A stretch of 64,000 nucleotides of DNA, taken from Gammaproteobacteria bacterium (GTDB lineage Bacteria; Pseudomonadota; Gammaproteobacteria; Pseudomonadales; UBA5518). A program made the position numbers and the translations under genes. How positions within the stretch are numbered: the stretch's first letter is position 1; the number at the start of each line of letters is the position of its first letter. Shown here piece by piece: positions 52,364 to 60,338 of the stretch. Where the stretch lies: the NCBI GenBank assembly GCA_016718385.1, contig JADKDK010000008.1, positions 248,001-312,000 on the forward strand, given 5' to 3'. The notes beneath the pieces are model-generated. The model was given only the letters and a program-made list of their open reading frames with translations, was not told the DNA's origin and made no database searches.

Positions 52364-53290
52364 ATGGGCGCGGGCACACGGCTCGCGCGTGACACCGGGA
52401 GCTGGCTCGACTACCTCGAAGCCACGCGCCGCGCCTCCCCGCACACCCTCGCCGCCTACCGCCGCGACCTTGCGCTGCTGGCCAGCGTGCTCGCCGAGCG
52501 CGGCATCGACGACACCGCGCTGATCGATGCCCACGCCATCCGCCATGCCGTCTCCGCGCTGCACCGCCGCGGTTTGGGCGGTCGCAGCCTGCAGCGCTTC
52601 CTGTCGGCCTGCCGCGGCTTCTTCAACCACTTCGTGAGCCTGGGGCAACTCGGCGCGAACCCGGCGCTCGGCGTGTCCGCGCCGAAGTCGCCGCGCAAGC
52701 TGCCCACGACGCTCGACGTGGACCAGGCCGCACAGCTGCTCGACCTCGAGCCGGCGAGCTGGGAGGAAGTGCGCGACAAGGCCATGATGGAGCTGTTCTA
52801 CAGCTCGGGCCTGCGCCTGGCGGAACTGTGCGGCCTGGACGGCCCGGACCTGGACCTGGCGGGTGCGCTGGTCACTGTTACCGGCAAGGGCGCCAAGACG
52901 CGCACGGTTCCGGTCGGGAAGCTCGCGATCGCGGCGCTGGAGCACTGGCTGGAACGGCGCCGCGACTGCGCGCGCGCGATGCACACGCCGGCGCTGTTCG
53001 TGACGCGCCGCGGCACCCGCATCAGCGTGCGGGCGGTGCAGAAGCGCCTGGCTCAGCACGGGCGCGAGCGCCAGCTCGCGCAACGCCTGCACCCCCACAT
53101 GCTGCGCCACTCCTTCGCGAGCCACGTGCTGGAATCCAGCGGCGACCTGCGCTCGGTGCAGGAGATGCTGGGCCACGCCAATCTCTCGACCACGCAGATC
53201 TACACGCACCTCGACTTCCAGCACCTGGCCAAGGTGTACGACGCGGCGCATCCGCGCGCGGCGCGCAAGCGTAACCGCAACGGGGACTGA
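52364..53290 (+). CDS. xerC: Tyrosine recombinase XerC
   Basis: A 308-residue site-specific recombinase that, with XerD, resolves chromosome dimers at dif. N-terminal SAM-like domain (WLDYLEATRRASPHTLAAYR). Catalytic Arg in FYSSGLRLAELCGLDGPDL, Lys in TGKGAKTRTVPVG, HMLRHSFASHVLESSGDLRS (His-x-x-Arg) and the Tyr of LGHANLSTTQIYTHLDFQHL. The ATG follows the DUF484 stop directly (TGAATG), so it is part of the lysA operon. Confidence 0.97.
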   Translation: MGAGTRLARDTGSWLDYLEATRRASPHTLAAYRRDLALLASVLAERGIDDTALIDAHAIRHAVSALHRRGLGGRSLQRFLSACRGFFNHFVSLGQLGANPALGVSAPKSPRKLPTTLDVDQAAQLLDLEPASWEEVRDKAMMELFYSSGLRLAELCGLDGPDLDLAGALVTVTGKGAKTRTVPVGKLAIAALEHWLERRRDCARAMHTPALFVTRRGTRISVRAVQKRLAQHGRERQLAQRLHPHMLRHSFASHVLESSGDLRSVQEMLGHANLSTTQIYTHLDFQHLAKVYDAAHPRAARKRNRNGD

Positions 53291-53306
53291 GGCCGGGAGC
53301 TTGCGC

Positions 53307-54026
53307 ATGGCGACGCGGCGTTACGCACTGATCACCTTCGATCTCGATGACACGCTCTGGGATGTGGCGCCCGTGCTCGCGCGCGCCGAGCAGCGGGTCG
53401 AGCAGTGGATGCGCGTTCATTGCCCGCGCGTGCCGGAGCGCTTCGACCGCGCGGCGCTGATGGAGCTGCGCCGACGACTGCATCGCGAACGCCCCGACCT
53501 GCAGCACCGCATCAGCGAATTGCGCATCGAGGCCATGCGTCTTGCGCTCCTCGCGGCAGGCCACGACGAGGCATCGGCGCGGCGACTCGCCGCCCGGGCA
53601 TTCGCGGTGTTCATGGAAGGACGGCACGACATCGAGCCCTTTGCCGGCGTCGACACCGTGCTCGACCGGCTCGCGCGCCACTACGTGCTCGGCGCGCTGA
53701 CCAACGGCAACGCCGACGTGTTCCGCCTGCCGCTCGGGCGCCATTTCCGCTTCGCGTTCAGCGCCGAGGCGCTCGGCGCCAGCAAGCCCGCCCCCGGGCA
53801 TTTCGAGGCCGCGCTGCGGGCCGCCGACGTGACGCCCGGGCGTGCGCTGCACGTCGGCGATCACCTCGAGCACGACGTGCTGGGCGCGCGCCGGGCGGGC
53901 ATGACGGCCGTGTGGTTCAATCGCGCGGGTCGCGAGCATGAAGGCAACGAGCCTGCGCACGCGGAGTTCCGCGATTTCGAGGAACTCCCCGCGCTGATCG
54001 AAAGACTGGAACGGGAGGAAGGGTGA
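53307..54026 (+). CDS. HAD-family hydrolase (YigB-like)
   Basis: A 239-residue HAD phosphatase. Motif I LITFDLDDTLWDVAPVLARA, motif II VLGALTNGNADVFRLPLG, motif III Lys in GASKPAPGHFEAALRAADV, motif IV HVGDHLEHDVLGARRAGM. The gene follows xerC after 16 bases, where enterics have yigB, an FMN phosphatase; assignment to that activity is by position and family only. An upstream in-frame TTG at 53301 is less likely than ATG 53307. Confidence 0.9.
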   Translation: MATRRYALITFDLDDTLWDVAPVLARAEQRVEQWMRVHCPRVPERFDRAALMELRRRLHRERPDLQHRISELRIEAMRLALLAAGHDEASARRLAARAFAVFMEGRHDIEPFAGVDTVLDRLARHYVLGALTNGNADVFRLPLGRHFRFAFSAEALGASKPAPGHFEAALRAADVTPGRALHVGDHLEHDVLGARRAGMTAVWFNRAGREHEGNEPAHAEFRDFEELPALIERLEREEG

Positions 54027-54096
54027 GGTCCTGACGGCTGCGCGCCGCCATCGGCGACGCGCATTCGGCGCGATGCAGCCGCGCGCCTTGCGCGGA

Positions 54097-54354
54097 TCAG
54101 GCGACTTCGTTGCCCGCGGTAGCCGTCAACGGGGCCGCCTGCGCGCTGACGGTCGGCTCGAGCTGCTGGATGCGCCCGCCGGACTCGAGGAAGGCATCTA
54201 TTTCGGCCTGCATCTGCTCGCGCAGCTTGCGCCTCGCCTCGGATGAGCGCGTTTCGGCCGGCTCTTCGCGCGCGGAGGACGCAGCCACCACCTCGGCTTC
54301 CACGGTGTCCGAATCAACGGCTTCGGTTTCGGTTTCGTCGTCTTCAGATGACAT
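54097..54354 (-). CDS. SutA-like RNA polymerase-associated regulator
   Basis: An 85-residue, strongly acidic N-terminus (MSSEDDETETEAVDSDTVEA) followed by a basic helix RRKLREQMQAEIDAFLESGG and then RIQQLEPTVSAQ. The motif E-x-F/A-L-x-x-GG-x-[IV]-Q-x-[IL]-EP is that of SutA, a small Pseudomonas protein that binds RNA polymerase and favours ribosomal and housekeeping transcription in slow growth. Location between the xerC/HAD genes and glnB/amtB is the same as in Pseudomonas. Length is slightly below that of SutA. Confidence 0.75.
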   Translation of the reverse strand: MSSEDDETETEAVDSDTVEAEVVAASSAREEPAETRSSEARRKLREQMQAEIDAFLESGGRIQQLEPTVSAQAAPLTATAGNEVA

Positions 54355-54510
54355 GAATTCCCCTTCCGGTCATCAACACGCTGGTGCCATCCCACGCTGT
54401 CGCATCACAGCCATGACTCACAGCGCTTACTTATAGACCAGCCGCTCGCGAGTCAAAAACTTTTTCCTTATTTCATGCCGCGTTCTTATTACCTGAGCGC
54501 ATCCACGCGC

Positions 54511-54849
54511 TCAGATGGCGTCGGGACCCGTCTCGCCGGTGCGAATGCGGATGACCTGCTCGAGCGGTGCGACGAAAATCTTGCCGTCGCCGATCTTGCC
54601 GGTATTGGCCGCGGAGCGGATCGCCTCGATCACCGCATCGGTCTGCGCATCGTCGACCGCGATCTCCAGCTTCACCTTCGGCAGGAAATCCACCACGTAC
54701 TCGGCGCCGCGATACAACTCGGTGTGGCCCTTCTGGCGCCCGAAACCCTTGACCTCGCTGACCGTGACACCCTGCACGCCGATGTCCGACAGCGCCGAGC
54801 GCACGTCATCGAGCTTGAAGGGTTTGATGATGGCGGTGATCAACTTCAT
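54511..54849 (-). CDS. PII nitrogen signal protein (GlnB-like)
   Basis: A 112-residue PII protein: MKLITAIIKPFKLDDVRSAL, the T-loop GFGRQKGHTELYRGAEYVVD with Tyr51, the uridylylation site, and GKIGDGKIFVAPLEQVIRIR. It reports 2-oxoglutarate and ATP/ADP to glutamine synthetase control and NtrB. A sigma70-type -10 (TATAAT, minus strand) is found upstream and no sigma54 site, so it looks like the constitutive PII of the pair; the copy next to amtB is the inducible one. The name glnB versus glnK rests on this. Confidence 0.93.
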   Translation of the reverse strand: MKLITAIIKPFKLDDVRSALSDIGVQGVTVSEVKGFGRQKGHTELYRGAEYVVDFLPKVKLEIAVDDAQTDAVIEAIRSAANTGKIGDGKIFVAPLEQVIRIRTGETGPDAI

Positions 54850-54897
54850 CGTGTGTCTCCTGCGACATGGCGGCGCCGGCCGGCTGAACGGCGCGCA

Positions 54898-54903
54898 TTA
54901 TAC
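54898..54903 (-). promoter_or_regulatory. Putative -10 element for the 54511-54849 PII gene
   Basis: TATAAT on the minus strand, 48 bases before the ATG, with TTGTGC 15 bases further upstream as a possible -35. Confidence 0.5.
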
Positions 54904-54932
54904 TGGCGCGCATTACAGCACAACAGCGCGAC

Positions 54933-55388
54933 TCAGCGGCAATGCGCGGCGAGCGCATCGGCAAGGTCGCGCTCGTACCGCTCGCGCTCGCCGCTGTCGA
55001 GGATCTCGCGCGCGCCAGCGGCGGACTCGCGCACCAGGTAGGCGGCCTGGCGCGACCGTTCGAGCTCGGCACGCAGCTGCGCGCAGGCCCGTTCGCGCTC
55101 CCCGGTCTCGAGCGCGGCCGCGGCCGCCGCCGCGCTTCGCTCGCGGCGCTCCGCATCCCACACCTCGAGCAGCTTGCGGCTGCGCTCGCGATGGCGCTGC
55201 AATTCCGGGTCGGGTGTCGCGCTCCCCGCGGGCGCCTCGATCGACTGCACGGCGGCCTCCGTCACCGGCGCGCGATCACCGAAGTGCACGCGGCCCTCGG
55301 CGTCGGTCCAGCGGTAGATCTCGGCGTTCGCCGCAAGGCTCGCGGCGGCGCAGAGCAACAGCAACCATGTCATGCGCGACAACGTCAT
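54933..55388 (-). CDS. DUF4124 domain protein, exported
   Basis: A 151-residue protein with a signal peptide (MTWLLLLCAAASLAANA, cleavage after ANA) and the short DUF4124 strand pair AEIYRWTDAEGRVHFGDRAP immediately after it. The rest is an Arg/Glu/Ala-rich helix likely to form a coiled coil. Role unknown; DUF4124 proteins are periplasmic in many gammaproteobacteria. The frame is open far upstream, but family members start at a short signal, so ATG 55388 (or 55373) is chosen. Confidence 0.8.
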   Translation of the reverse strand: MTLSRMTWLLLLCAAASLAANAEIYRWTDAEGRVHFGDRAPVTEAAVQSIEAPAGSATPDPELQRHRERSRKLLEVWDAERRERSAAAAAAALETGERERACAQLRAELERSRQAAYLVRESAAGAREILDSGERERYERDLADALAAHCR

Positions 55389-55444
55389 GCGGTGCATGTT
55401 GCCCGAAGGCCAGAAAACATGCACGCGTTGGCAGGGGCGGTCTC

Positions 55445-55526
55445 GTGGGTCGGCGTTGATGCCGACATGTGCCGTGCCGAATGCTGCTGTCGCCAAATGC
55501 TGTTGTCGCCATTCATGGCGACCCAC
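55445..55526 (+). repeat. Dispersed palindromic repeat, copy B
   Basis: Starts GTGGGTCGGCGTTGATGCCG, contains GAATGCTGCTGTCGCCA and ends GTCGCCATTCATGGCGACCC then AC. The core and both ends match the reverse complement of the repeat at 34276-34343. A further GTCGCCA and AATGCTG pair is inserted here, making it longer. Confidence 0.8.
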
Positions 55527-55551
55527 AAAAAAAGGGCGCCCCAGGGGCGCC
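55527..55551 (-). terminator. Rho-independent terminator after amtB
   Basis: On the minus strand GGCGCCCC, loop TG, GGGGCGCC is followed by CTTTTTTT. It lies about 100 bases downstream of the amtB stop and would end the porin-glnK-amtB transcript. Confidence 0.85.
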
Positions 55552-55612
55552 AACAGGAGAATCGAGACCGGTACGGTGCGGGCACTACGGCCCGCGGGCA
55601 GAGGCGTGAGTG

Positions 55613-55640
55613 ACGCTCCCCCTCCCGCGAGGGGGAGCGT
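55613..55640 (-). terminator. Strong hairpin immediately after amtB
   Basis: ACGCTCCCCCTC and GAGGGGGAGCGT form a perfect 12-bp stem with a four-base loop, eight bases after the amtB stop. No T-run; it may protect the 3' end or assist the terminator at 55527-55551. Confidence 0.6.
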
Positions 55641-55647
55641 GCCGTCA

Positions 55648-57030
55648 TCAGCCGTAGGCGCGCTCGCCGTGCTCGACCGTGTCGAGGCCCTGGCGCTCCG
55701 TCTCTTCCGAGACGCGCAGGCCGATCGCCAGGTCGATCAGTTTGAAGAGCACCAGGCTCACCAGGCCGGACCACACCAGGGTGATGCCCACGCTCTTGGC
55801 CTGGATCAGCACCTGGGCCAGCATGTCGTACGGAGCCACTTCCATGGTCACCCAGTCGAAGAAGCCCGCGCCGCCCAGCTGCGGATCGGCGAACACGCCG
55901 GTCAGGAGAGCGCCCAGGATGCCGCCGACGCAGTGCACGCCGAAGACGTCGAGCGAGTCGTCATAGCCGAGCTTGCGCTTGAGCCAGGTCACCGCCCAGA
56001 GGCAGACCAGGCCAGCCGCCGCGCCGATGATCAGGGCGCCCATCGGACCCACCCAGCCGCAGGCCGGCGTGATGGCAACCAGGCCGGCGATCGCACCCGA
56101 GGCCGCGCCGAGCATGGTCGGGGTGCCGCGCACCGCCCATTCCACCAGCGTCCACACCAGGGTGGCGACCGCGGTGGCAAGCAGTGTGTTCAGGAACACC
56201 TGGCCGGCGAAGGCGTTGGACTCGAGGTTCGAGCCGACGTTGAAGCCGTACCAGCCCACCCACAGCAGGGAGGCACCGATCATCACCAGTGGCAGGTTGT
56301 GCGGCGCCATCGCGGTGGAGCCGTAGCCGATGCGCTTGCCGATCAGCAGTGCGCCGACCAGGCCCGCGATACCCGCGTTGATGTGCACCACCGTGCCGCC
56401 GGCGAAGTCGAGCGCGCCGAGCTGGAACAGGTAGCCGGCATGGCTGGTCACGTCGGCCACGACATCGGCGCTGGTGTAGGCATCAGGGCCGTCCCAGTAC
56501 CACACCATGTGCGCGATCGGATAATAGGCGAACGTCAGCCAGCCCACGACGAACAGCAGGATGGCGCCGAACTTCATGCGCTCGGCGAAGGCGCCGACGA
56601 TGAGGGCGGGCGTGATCGCCGCGAACGAGCCCTGGAAGACGATGTACACGTACTCGGGGAGGTAGATACCCTTGGAGAACGTGGCCGCCAGCGTGGTCGC
56701 GTCCACTCCGCTCAGGAACAGCTTGTCGAAGCCGCCGATGAATGCATTGCCCGCGGTGAAAGCCAGGCTGTAGCCGTAGACGACCCACAACACGGTGCCC
56801 AGACACCACACGATCATGACCTGCATCAGCACGGAGAGCACGTTCTTGGAGCGCACCATGCCGCCGTAGAACAGCGCGAGGCCGGGAATCGCCATCAGCG
56901 TGACCAGGATCGTGGCCGTCATCATCCACGAGATGTCGCCCTTGTCGGGCGTGGGTGTGTCGGCGAGGGCCAGTGCCGGCGCGAGCGCGAGCAATGCACC
57001 GCCCGCGATACGCAGGAGTTTCGTCTTCAT
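55648..57030 (-). CDS. amtB: Ammonium transporter AmtB
   Basis: A 460-residue ammonium channel with a signal-like first helix (LLRIAGGALLALAPALALAD) and eleven further helices. Family signatures include the periplasmic gate region DKGDISWMMTATILVTLMAI, the pore His of DFAGGTVVHINAGIAGLVGA, and DVFGVHCVGGILGALLTGVF with the second pore His. The ATG at 57030 is preferred over 57078, which overlaps glnK and adds a non-signal leader. It lies 44 bases after glnK and is gated by GlnK binding. Confidence 0.96.
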   Translation of the reverse strand: MKTKLLRIAGGALLALAPALALADTPTPDKGDISWMMTATILVTLMAIPGLALFYGGMVRSKNVLSVLMQVMIVWCLGTVLWVVYGYSLAFTAGNAFIGGFDKLFLSGVDATTLAATFSKGIYLPEYVYIVFQGSFAAITPALIVGAFAERMKFGAILLFVVGWLTFAYYPIAHMVWYWDGPDAYTSADVVADVTSHAGYLFQLGALDFAGGTVVHINAGIAGLVGALLIGKRIGYGSTAMAPHNLPLVMIGASLLWVGWYGFNVGSNLESNAFAGQVFLNTLLATAVATLVWTLVEWAVRGTPTMLGAASGAIAGLVAITPACGWVGPMGALIIGAAAGLVCLWAVTWLKRKLGYDDSLDVFGVHCVGGILGALLTGVFADPQLGGAGFFDWVTMEVAPYDMLAQVLIQAKSVGITLVWSGLVSLVLFKLIDLAIGLRVSEETERQGLDTVEHGERAYG

Positions 57031-57074
57031 GGGATCGCTCCGTGTGATACCTGTTGGGGTTGGGGTGCGCGTGC

Positions 57075-57413
57075 TCATACCGCCTCCTCGCCCGTTTCGC
57101 CGGTGCGGATGCGCACCGCCTGGTCGATCGGCGTCACGAAGATCTTGCCGTCGCCGATCTTGCCGGTGCGCGCGGCCTTGGTGACGGCCTCGATCACCTG
57201 CTCGACGATGCCGTCGGGCACGACGACCTCGATCTTCACCTTCGGCAGGAAGTCGACGACGTACTCGGCGCCGCGATAGAGCTCGGTGTGCCCCTTCTGG
57301 CGGCCGAAGCCCTTGACCTCGCTGACCGTGATGCCCTGTACCCCGATGTCCGAGAGCGCCTCGCGCACGTCATCGAGCTTGAAGGGCTTCACAATGGCAG
57401 TCACCATTTTCAT
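57075..57413 (-). CDS. glnK: PII nitrogen signal protein GlnK
   Basis: A 112-residue PII protein very similar to the one at 54511-54849; T-loop Tyr51 and GKIGDGKIFVTPIDQAVRIR are present. Its location directly before amtB in a sigma54-controlled operon identifies the copy that blocks AmtB under ammonium shock. A strong ribosome-binding site (AAAGGAGA) lies before the ATG at 57413. The long open frame upstream is not part of the protein. Confidence 0.95.
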   Translation of the reverse strand: MKMVTAIVKPFKLDDVREALSDIGVQGITVSEVKGFGRQKGHTELYRGAEYVVDFLPKVKIEVVVPDGIVEQVIEAVTKAARTGKIGDGKIFVTPIDQAVRIRTGETGEEAV

Positions 57414-57432
57414 GCTTGCATCTCCTTTGGTG

Positions 57433-57457
57433 CCCCCCGCCGCACCGTGGCGGGGGG
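57433..57457 (-). terminator. Hairpin between porin gene and glnK
   Basis: CCCCCCGCC and GGCGGGGGG form a nine-bp stem in the 61-base gap between the porin stop and glnK. There is no T-run, so it may be a partial terminator or mRNA stabiliser that lets the porin be made in excess over glnK-amtB. Confidence 0.5.
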
Positions 57458-57474
57458 CTGGTTGTATCAGCCGC

Positions 57475-58206
57475 TCACAGGGCCTTGCTGGCCGCGAACA
57501 CCACGCGCGCGTCGGCTTCGTCGGCATCGACGCCATAGAGGTCGTCGATGGTGGTGTCGTAGTAGGTCAGGCCGAGCGTGATGTCGCCGATTTCCGTGAA
57601 CGTGCGGCTCAGGCCGACCGACCAGTCCGTGTACTGGTCTTCGTCGGGCTCGAACACGCCGTCGTCGCTCATGAGGTTCTGGCCCACGTGCAGCGCGAGC
57701 GACATATCCCAAAAGGGCAGCGCATAGGTGTAATTGGCGTAGGGGTAGAAGTACTCGACCTCGTCGCCGATCGCGTCCGTGGTGCCCTCGCCGAAGTACT
57801 CCCACGAATAGTTCAGGCCCACGGTCAGGCCGCCGTAGGTGACCGAGGCCGCCAGTTCCTGGTAGTCGAGTTGCGGGTCGCCGGGGTAGTCGTAGTAGTA
57901 GTACCCGACCTTGTAGCTGCACGCCGAGCAACCGAAGCTGCCGGAGTAGCCGCCGTAGTAGTCCATCTCGGCGCTGGCGTCGGTGTCGAAGTCGACGTTC
58001 GATGCCCAGATGCCGGCGAAGAAGCCGCTGTCGAAGGCGGCATCGAAGCCACCCTGGATCGCGGGACGCTCCTGGGTCTGGGAAACGCCGCGGAACACGT
58101 AATCGGTCGCCACGGCCACGTTGCCGCTGAAGGTGGCGGCGCTCGCGCCCGCCGACCCCATCGCCAGAGCGGCTGCCCCTGCTGCCATGATTGCTTTCAG
58201 TTTCAT
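57475..58206 (-). CDS. TorF-family putative porin
   Basis: A 243-residue outer-membrane beta-barrel protein. Signal peptide MKLKAIMAAGAAALAMGSAG then ASA; the mature part begins ATFSGNVAVATDYVFRGVSQ, the Gcw_chp/TorF signature, and has regular amphipathic strands rich in Tyr and Trp. It is the first gene of a sigma54/NtrC-type operon with glnK and amtB, so it probably admits nitrogen compounds during nitrogen limitation. Substrate unproven. Confidence 0.88.
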   Translation of the reverse strand: MKLKAIMAAGAAALAMGSAGASAATFSGNVAVATDYVFRGVSQTQERPAIQGGFDAAFDSGFFAGIWASNVDFDTDASAEMDYYGGYSGSFGCSACSYKVGYYYYDYPGDPQLDYQELAASVTYGGLTVGLNYSWEYFGEGTTDAIGDEVEYFYPYANYTYALPFWDMSLALHVGQNLMSDDGVFEPDEDQYTDWSVGLSRTFTEIGDITLGLTYYDTTIDDLYGVDADEADARVVFAASKAL

Positions 58207-58286
58207 GCTTCCTGTCTCCTTGACTGCATACGGTAGGAATTCACCGGGCCGCACCGACACGGTGGGGCATCCTGGCTCACATCCCC

Positions 58287-58306
58287 TATTGCAGACAGCG
58301 TGCCAA
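58287..58306 (-). promoter_or_regulatory. Sigma54 promoter of the porin-glnK-amtB operon
   Basis: On the minus strand TTGGCACGCTGTCTGCAATA gives the -24 GG and -12 GC elements with the required ten-base spacing (GG-N10-GC) and most of the wider TGGCACG-N4-TTGCA consensus. Transcription would begin near 58280, about 74 bases before the porin ATG. Confidence 0.85.
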
Positions 58307-58393
58307 GCAGAAAAAGACGCATCGAAACAACAGGTTGAATTCAGATCGTCACGTTCAGCCGATGTGGCAGCTCAGCATCCGTCGCGACAGCCA

Positions 58394-58442
58394 GCACCAA
58401 CATGGTGCGTCCGGTCCGGCATGGTGCGCACATCCGCGGTGC
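58394..58442 (-). promoter_or_regulatory. Two NtrC-like enhancer sites
   Basis: GCACCAACATGGTGC (58394-58408) is a perfect GCACC-N5-GGTGC dyad; GCACATCCGCGGTGC (58428-58442) has one mismatch. Their centres are 34 bp apart, about three helical turns, and lie about 120 and 155 bases upstream of the predicted sigma54 start, the arrangement expected for NtrC enhancers. Confidence 0.75.
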
Positions 58443-58481
58443 GCGGCGCACACCAACGCTGGCAGTGCGGGCGCAATCGTT

Positions 58482-58487
58482 TAGAAT
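58482..58487 (+). promoter_or_regulatory. Putative -10 element for ubiK
   Basis: TAGAAT stands 31 bases before the ubiK ATG in the divergent region shared with the porin operon; no strong -35. Confidence 0.35.
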
Positions 58488-58518
58488 CGCGGCCTACCCG
58501 GGGAGACCTTGCGCGGCG

Positions 58519-58779
58519 ATGATCAATGACAACCTGATACGCAGTCTCGGCGATCAGCTCGGCCGCTTCATCGGCGACAGCGCGGCGCGCGAGGACATGC
58601 AGAAAAGCCTGAACACCATCGTGCAGGGCGTGTTCGCGCGGCTCGACCTGGTCACGCGCGAACAGTTCGACGCACAGCTAGAGACGCTCGAGCGCACGCG
58701 CGAGCAGCTCGCACGGCTCGAGGACGAACTCGCGCGGCTGCAGGAGCAGCTCGCGGAACTGGAGCGCGCCAGGGAGTAG
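58519..58779 (+). CDS. ubiK: Ubiquinone biosynthesis accessory factor UbiK
   Basis: An 86-residue protein of the BMFP/YqiC family: MINDNLIRSLGDQLGRFIGD then a FARLDLVTREQFDAQLETL segment and a heptad-rich C-terminal coiled coil (RLEDELARLQEQLAELERAR). UbiK binds UbiJ and supports aerobic ubiquinone synthesis. ATG 58519 is used; longer frames read through the promoter. comM follows 38 bases later, as in Pseudomonas. Confidence 0.92.
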   Translation: MINDNLIRSLGDQLGRFIGDSAAREDMQKSLNTIVQGVFARLDLVTREQFDAQLETLERTREQLARLEDELARLQEQLAELERARE

Positions 58780-58817
58780 CGGCGCGCGCGGATTCACCAT
58801 GCATCCAGGGAAGGATC

Positions 58818-60338
58818 ATGCAACTCGCCACCATCGCCACCCGTGCCCAGATCGGCATCGCCGCCCCGGCGGTGCGCGCCGAGATCCACCTCTCCAGCGG
58901 CCTGCCGCGCACCGCGATCGTCGGCCTGCCCGAGACCGCCGTGCGCGAGAGCAAGGACCGCGTGCGCAGCGCGGTGCTGAACTCGCATTTCGAGTTCCCG
59001 ATGTCGCGCATCACCATCAACCTGGCGCCCGCCGACCTGCCCAAGGACGGCGGCGGACGCTATGACCTGCCCATCGCGCTCGGCATCCTCGGCGCCTCGG
59101 GGCAGCTGGACAGCGCCACCTTCAAGGGCTTCGAGTTCATCGGCGAGCTGGCGCTGAACGGCGAGATCCGCCCGGTGTGCGGCGCGCTCCCGGCAGCGCT
59201 CGCCTGTCATGCCGCGGGCCGCGCACTGATCCTCCCCGAAGGCAACGCCGCCGAGGCCGCGCGCATCCCCGGCGCCTGCGTGCTGCCGGCACGCAACCTG
59301 CTGCAGGTCTGCGCGCACCTCAACGGCAGCGTGCTGATCGACCCCCAACAGCCCCCGCCCCCGGCACCCTCGCCGCCGGGCGCGGATCTCGCCGAGGTAC
59401 TGGGACAGCCACGGGCCAAGCGCGCGCTCGCGATCGCCGCGGCCGGCAGCCTGAACCTGCTGATGAGCGGCCCGCCCGGCACCGGCAAGACCATGCTCGC
59501 CACGCGCATGCCCGGCATCCTGCCGCCGCTGGAAAACGACGAGTGGCTGGAAGTGGCGTCAATCCGTTCGGTGGCGGGCTTCGACGACGTGGGCGATCCG
59601 CGCGGGCTGCGCCCCTTTCGCGCACCGCATCGCTGTGCCTCGGCGGTGGCGCTGGTCGGCGGCGGCGGGAACCCGCGCCCCGGCGAGATCACGCTGGCGC
59701 ATCACGGCGTGCTGTTCCTCGACGAGTTGCCCGAATGGCCGCGGCGCATGCTCGAGCTGCTGCGCGAACCACTGGAGAGCGGCACGATCGCGATCGCGCG
59801 CGCCGCGCGGCGTGTGAATTTCCCGGCGCGTTTCCAGCTGCTGGCCGCGATGAACCCCTGTCCGTGTGGTTACCTGGGATCGGGATTTCGCGACTGTCGC
59901 TGCACGCCGGACCAGGTGCAGCGCTACCGCGATCGTCTGTCGGGGCCGTTGCTGGATCGCATCGATCTCATGGTAGAGGTGTCGCAGCCCGGCGATGCGC
60001 TGTTTTGCACGCGCGAGCAATCCGATGACGAATCGAGCGCATCGATTCGCGAACGTGTGGTACGCGCGCGTCAGCGCCAACTTTCGCGTCAGGGCGCACC
60101 AAACGCGCAACTCGGCAGCACGCGTCTCGAAGAGGTCGTCGATCTGTCGAGTGGTGATCGTTCGTTGCTGGTGCAAGCAGCAAAACGCTGGGGATTGTCT
60201 GCACGTGCGTATCATCGCGTGCTGCGCGTGGCGCGCAGTATCGCCGATCTCGATGACTCTACTACCGTCAGCTCAGAGCATCTCGCCGAGGCATTGGCGT
60301 ATCGTATTGTCGATTTCGGACATGCGCATGAGTCTTGA
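58818..60338 (+). CDS. comM: ComM/YifB AAA+ ATPase (Mg-chelatase-like)
   Basis: A 506-residue hexameric helicase that promotes branch migration during natural transformation. N-terminal Lon-substrate-like domain (IAAPAVRAEIHLSSGLPRTA, IVGLPETAVRESKDRVRSAV), linker, AAA+ core with Walker A LLMSGPPGTGKTMLATRMPG, Walker B GVLFLDELPEWPRRMLELLR, zinc-binding NPCPCGYLGSGFRDCRC and a C-terminal domain GLSARAYHRVLRVARSIADL. Codons near the 3' end (after about 60000) become less GC-rich, approaching the low-GC region. Confidence 0.95.
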   Translation: MQLATIATRAQIGIAAPAVRAEIHLSSGLPRTAIVGLPETAVRESKDRVRSAVLNSHFEFPMSRITINLAPADLPKDGGGRYDLPIALGILGASGQLDSATFKGFEFIGELALNGEIRPVCGALPAALACHAAGRALILPEGNAAEAARIPGACVLPARNLLQVCAHLNGSVLIDPQQPPPPAPSPPGADLAEVLGQPRAKRALAIAAAGSLNLLMSGPPGTGKTMLATRMPGILPPLENDEWLEVASIRSVAGFDDVGDPRGLRPFRAPHRCASAVALVGGGGNPRPGEITLAHHGVLFLDELPEWPRRMLELLREPLESGTIAIARAARRVNFPARFQLLAAMNPCPCGYLGSGFRDCRCTPDQVQRYRDRLSGPLLDRIDLMVEVSQPGDALFCTREQSDDESSASIRERVVRARQRQLSRQGAPNAQLGSTRLEEVVDLSSGDRSLLVQAAKRWGLSARAYHRVLRVARSIADLDDSTTVSSEHLAEALAYRIVDFGHAHES

